Shown here: piece after piece, positions 62,558 to 64,000 of the stretch | How positions within the stretch are numbered: the stretch's first letter is position 1 | Layout of the letters: each line of letters starts with the position of its first letter | NCBI GenBank assembly: GCA_027459625.1 | Contig: DAIDHP010000005.1 | Coordinates: 62,001 to 126,000, forward strand | DNA length: 64,000 bases | Source of the DNA: Chthonomonadales bacterium | GTDB lineage: Bacteria > Armatimonadota > Chthonomonadetes > Chthonomonadales > CAJBBX01 | Reading direction: 5' to 3' | Program-made: the position numbers and the translations under genes | Notes under the pieces: generated by a model | The model's database searches: none | What the model saw: the letters and a program-made list of their open reading frames with translations, nothing else | Told to the model about the DNA's origin: nothing

Positions 62558-62989
62558 CTACGCCTTTCCTATGCTAAGTGCGCTCGATTGCATCTGTTTG
62601 GCGGAATCTATGGCGCTGACACCAGCCTCATATGCGCGAGTCGCTGATATTAAGTCTACCATCTCCATCACAGGTTCCACATTAGGCATCAACACATATC
62701 CGTCCTTACCCGCATCCGGATTGCCTGGATCGTACACTTTTTTCAATGGGGTGTTATCCGGCTGCACCGAAACCACCTCCACACCGTTGCCCATGGCGTT
62801 GTTGAGAAAAGAGCCGAAACCATCGTTTTTGAACCGCTCCTCCAGCACCACATGCTCTCTTCGATAGGGACCTCCGGATGGCGTGCGGGTGGTGTTGACA
62901 TTCGCCAAGTTGTTGCTGATGACATCCATCCTCAATCTTTCGGCTGTGAGACCGGAGGCGCTGATTCCGAGTGACCCGGATATGCTCAT
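62558..62989 (-). CDS. flgC: Flagellar basal-body rod protein FlgC
   Basis: 143 residues. N-terminal rod motif LGISASGLTAERLRMDVISN-N-L-A-N-V-N-T-T, and C-terminal P-N-V-E-P-V-M-E-M-V-D-L-I-S-A-T-R-A-Y-E, the proximal-rod protein signatures. Start at ATG 62989 with AAAGGAG upstream. It lies 42 bp after flgB. Confidence 0.93.
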   Translation of the reverse strand: MSISGSLGISASGLTAERLRMDVISNNLANVNTTRTPSGGPYRREHVVLEERFKNDGFGSFLNNAMGNGVEVVSVQPDNTPLKKVYDPGNPDAGKDGYVLMPNVEPVMEMVDLISATRAYEAGVSAIDSAKQMQSSALSIGKA

Positions 62990-63031
62990 GGGATATGCTC
63001 CTTTCCAAAAAATCCTATCTATCGTTTTGCA

Positions 63032-63427
63032 TTAAGTGACATTGATCGCCGTCTTAAGATTCGTGAAATAATAGGACATATACTCGCTCATCGTTTCGTA
63101 GCGCAATGTGTTTTCAGCTAACATCACCATTTCACGGTCGATATCCACGTTGTTCCCGTCAAGTCTTAGCGAGGAGCTTGTGTCCTCAATAGTATCCGGT
63201 GTAAAGGAGGATACATGAGTCTCCTTCACGCCTGTGTAGGGGTTATAGCTCTGGTTTATTGCGGAGGCAAGTTGCTGCTCGAAGGGAACTTCCTCCCTTT
63301 TGTACCCCGGAGTGTTGACATTTGCGATATTGTCGCTTATTGCGGTCTGTCGCGCCGCGAGACCGTTCAGCGCGTCCTCCGCTATTTTAAATGACGAATT
63401 GGAAAACAGGGATTCCAACATTGGCAT
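63032..63427 (-). CDS. flgB: Flagellar basal-body rod protein FlgB
   Basis: Proximal-rod protein, 131 residues from ATG 63427. N-terminal A-L-N-G-L-A-A-R-Q-T-A-I-S-D-N-I-A-N-V-N-T-P-G-Y motif and C-terminal N-N-V-D-I-D-R-E-M-V-M-L-A. The start is uncertain: a GTG at 63475 would add 16 residues, and the Shine-Dalgarno at ATG 63427 is weak. First gene of the basal-body operon. Confidence 0.9.
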   Translation of the reverse strand: MPMLESLFSNSSFKIAEDALNGLAARQTAISDNIANVNTPGYKREEVPFEQQLASAINQSYNPYTGVKETHVSSFTPDTIEDTSSSLRLDGNNVDIDREMVMLAENTLRYETMSEYMSYYFTNLKTAINVT

Positions 63428-63516
63428 GATCGCTTTCGTTAACTGGTTCGGTGTTTCCGAACTCTTGGGAGCCACTCGTATCGAGTTCCATGGTGGCTTC
63501 TTCGGTGTTACCCGTA

Positions 63517-63544
63517 TTATTGGCGGGTCATCACAGTATCTTTA
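63517..63544 (-). promoter_or_regulatory. Sigma-28-like promoter of the flagellar operon
   Basis: On the minus strand TAAAGATA (63544-63537) and GCCAATAA (63524-63517) are spaced by 12 bp, close to the FliA consensus TAAAGTTT-N11-GCCGATAA. It lies 90 bp before ATG 63427. An AT-only hairpin (TTGAAAAAAA at 63553-63562 with 63569-63578) just upstream may separate it from the preceding gene. Confidence 0.5.
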
Positions 63545-63619
63545 GGGGTTTTTTGAAAAAAAATAAACTTTTTTTCAATCGGTGAACTAATGAGATTTGT
63601 CAGGCTCAATTCGAAGCTC

Positions 63620-64000
63620 TTAAGGTTTCCATCGGTAAAGGATATTCTTCGCATGCCAATCCTCTTCCACCGTTATCAAGTATTCCCCATCCTTCAGCTG
63701 ACGCGCACAGATGCCATAGGGTATGTCCACCCATCCGCTTTTGCCTCCCACCTCCGGCCCCGGGGAGATGGAGCCGACATATTTCGCATCGGAGTTATCG
63801 TATACGCGCACCAAAGCGCTTTGCACCCCCACAGTGAATAGATATTTGCCGCACAAGCAGAAGGAGGCGGGTAACAGCGTGTCGCCTTTGGAATCGCTAT
63901 GCGACACAGGAAGAACCCATCTTGGCTTTCGATTTCCCTTCGACCAATTGTCGTATCGGGCGATAACTCTTCCGATCACCTTCCAGTAGCCATGGTCGTT
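63620..64000 (-). CDS. C-terminal part of an unknown protein (5' end cut by window edge)
   Basis: 127 codons are open from the right edge to the stop at 63620. The visible sequence has LPASFCLCGKYLFTVGVQSA, then Y-L-I-T-V-E-E-D-W-H-A-K-N, resembling the last blades of a quinoprotein- or WD-type beta-propeller. The true start lies outside the window. Family uncertain. Confidence 0.55.
   Translation of the reverse strand, partial: NDHGYWKVIGRVIARYDNWSKGNRKPRWVLPVSHSDSKGDTLLPASFCLCGKYLFTVGVQSALVRVYDNSDAKYVGSISPGPEVGGKSGWVDIPYGICARQLKDGEYLITVEEDWHAKNILYRWKP

Noticed and set aside
1-64000. CRISPR array or phage region
   Set aside because: No regularly spaced direct repeats of 24-40 bp and no phage structural genes were seen anywhere in the window.

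Overview
The window reads as a chromosomal segment of a flagellated, Gram-negative-like, glycan-degrading bacterium, most likely a member of Armatimonadota. The main clue is the set of DUF1559-type prepilins (H-x9-DG family) whose N-termini end in the hydrophobic block [11 protein letters not shown], a form typical of that phylum rather than of Planctomycetes. Secreted proteins with a dockerin-like D-N-D-W-R / G-E-V motif and a class II (B12-dependent) ribonucleotide reductase fit this. The placement is an inference; no 16S gene is present.

Layout. 1-4.3 kb (minus strand): hslU running off the left edge, an M32 carboxypeptidase and a secreted sialidase. 4.8-11.2 kb (plus): a lipoprotein with Ig-like repeats and a 1715-residue parallel beta-helix/Ig surface protein sharing a C-terminal module. 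11.3-15.8 kb: two DUF1559 prepilins with two tiny single-pass membrane proteins, a secreted unknown and an LCP-family protein. 16.2-19.8 kb: the replication locus dnaA - candidate oriC - recF - DUF721/DciA, without dnaN. 19.9-22.3 kb: cydAB, the cytochrome bd oxidase. 22.5-23.7 kb: a prepilin gene broken by an in-frame TGA, plus another tiny membrane protein. 23.8-26.7 kb: a secreted sugar isomerase-like protein, rph and two paralogous small proteins of unknown function. 27.0-38.0 kb: three Tat-exported glycosidases (GH95-like with an inserted LamG domain, GH31 with PA14, and a TIM-barrel enzyme), a sigma factor, tRNA-Leu(CAA), a small membrane protein and a SprT-like metalloprotease. 38.6-42.8 kb: nrdR, nrdJ and a lamin-tail-domain protein. 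43-55 kb: a Met-rich metal-binding protein, an MFS-HEAT fusion, a prepilin, a methyltransferase of ICMT type, a secreted unknown, a SAM methyltransferase, several small proteins, a PrcB-like protein and an outer-membrane barrel with a haem c motif. 55.1-63.4 kb (minus): the basal-body operon flgB-flgC-fliE-fliF-fliG-fliH-fliI-fliJ-SLT-motE-like-unknown, headed by a sigma-28-like promoter. The right edge cuts a further minus-strand gene.

How it fits together: exported glycosidases and the sialidase supply sugars, cydAB supports respiration at low oxygen, and the flagellar operon supports movement. The DUF1559 prepilins probably form or decorate surface structures with the small membrane proteins beside them.

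Most noteworthy structure outside genes: a family of about 83-85 bp intergenic elements with terminal inverted repeats (ends resembling GGTGATTGCAAAATTCG), seen at four well-preserved and two degenerate sites. Other highlights are a LamG domain whose C-terminal strands precede its N-terminal strands, a prepilin lacking the conserved Glu5 segment, a prepilin split by TGA, and a repeat cluster downstream of dnaA that may be a non-canonical oriC. All domain calls are by eye; no database search was run.
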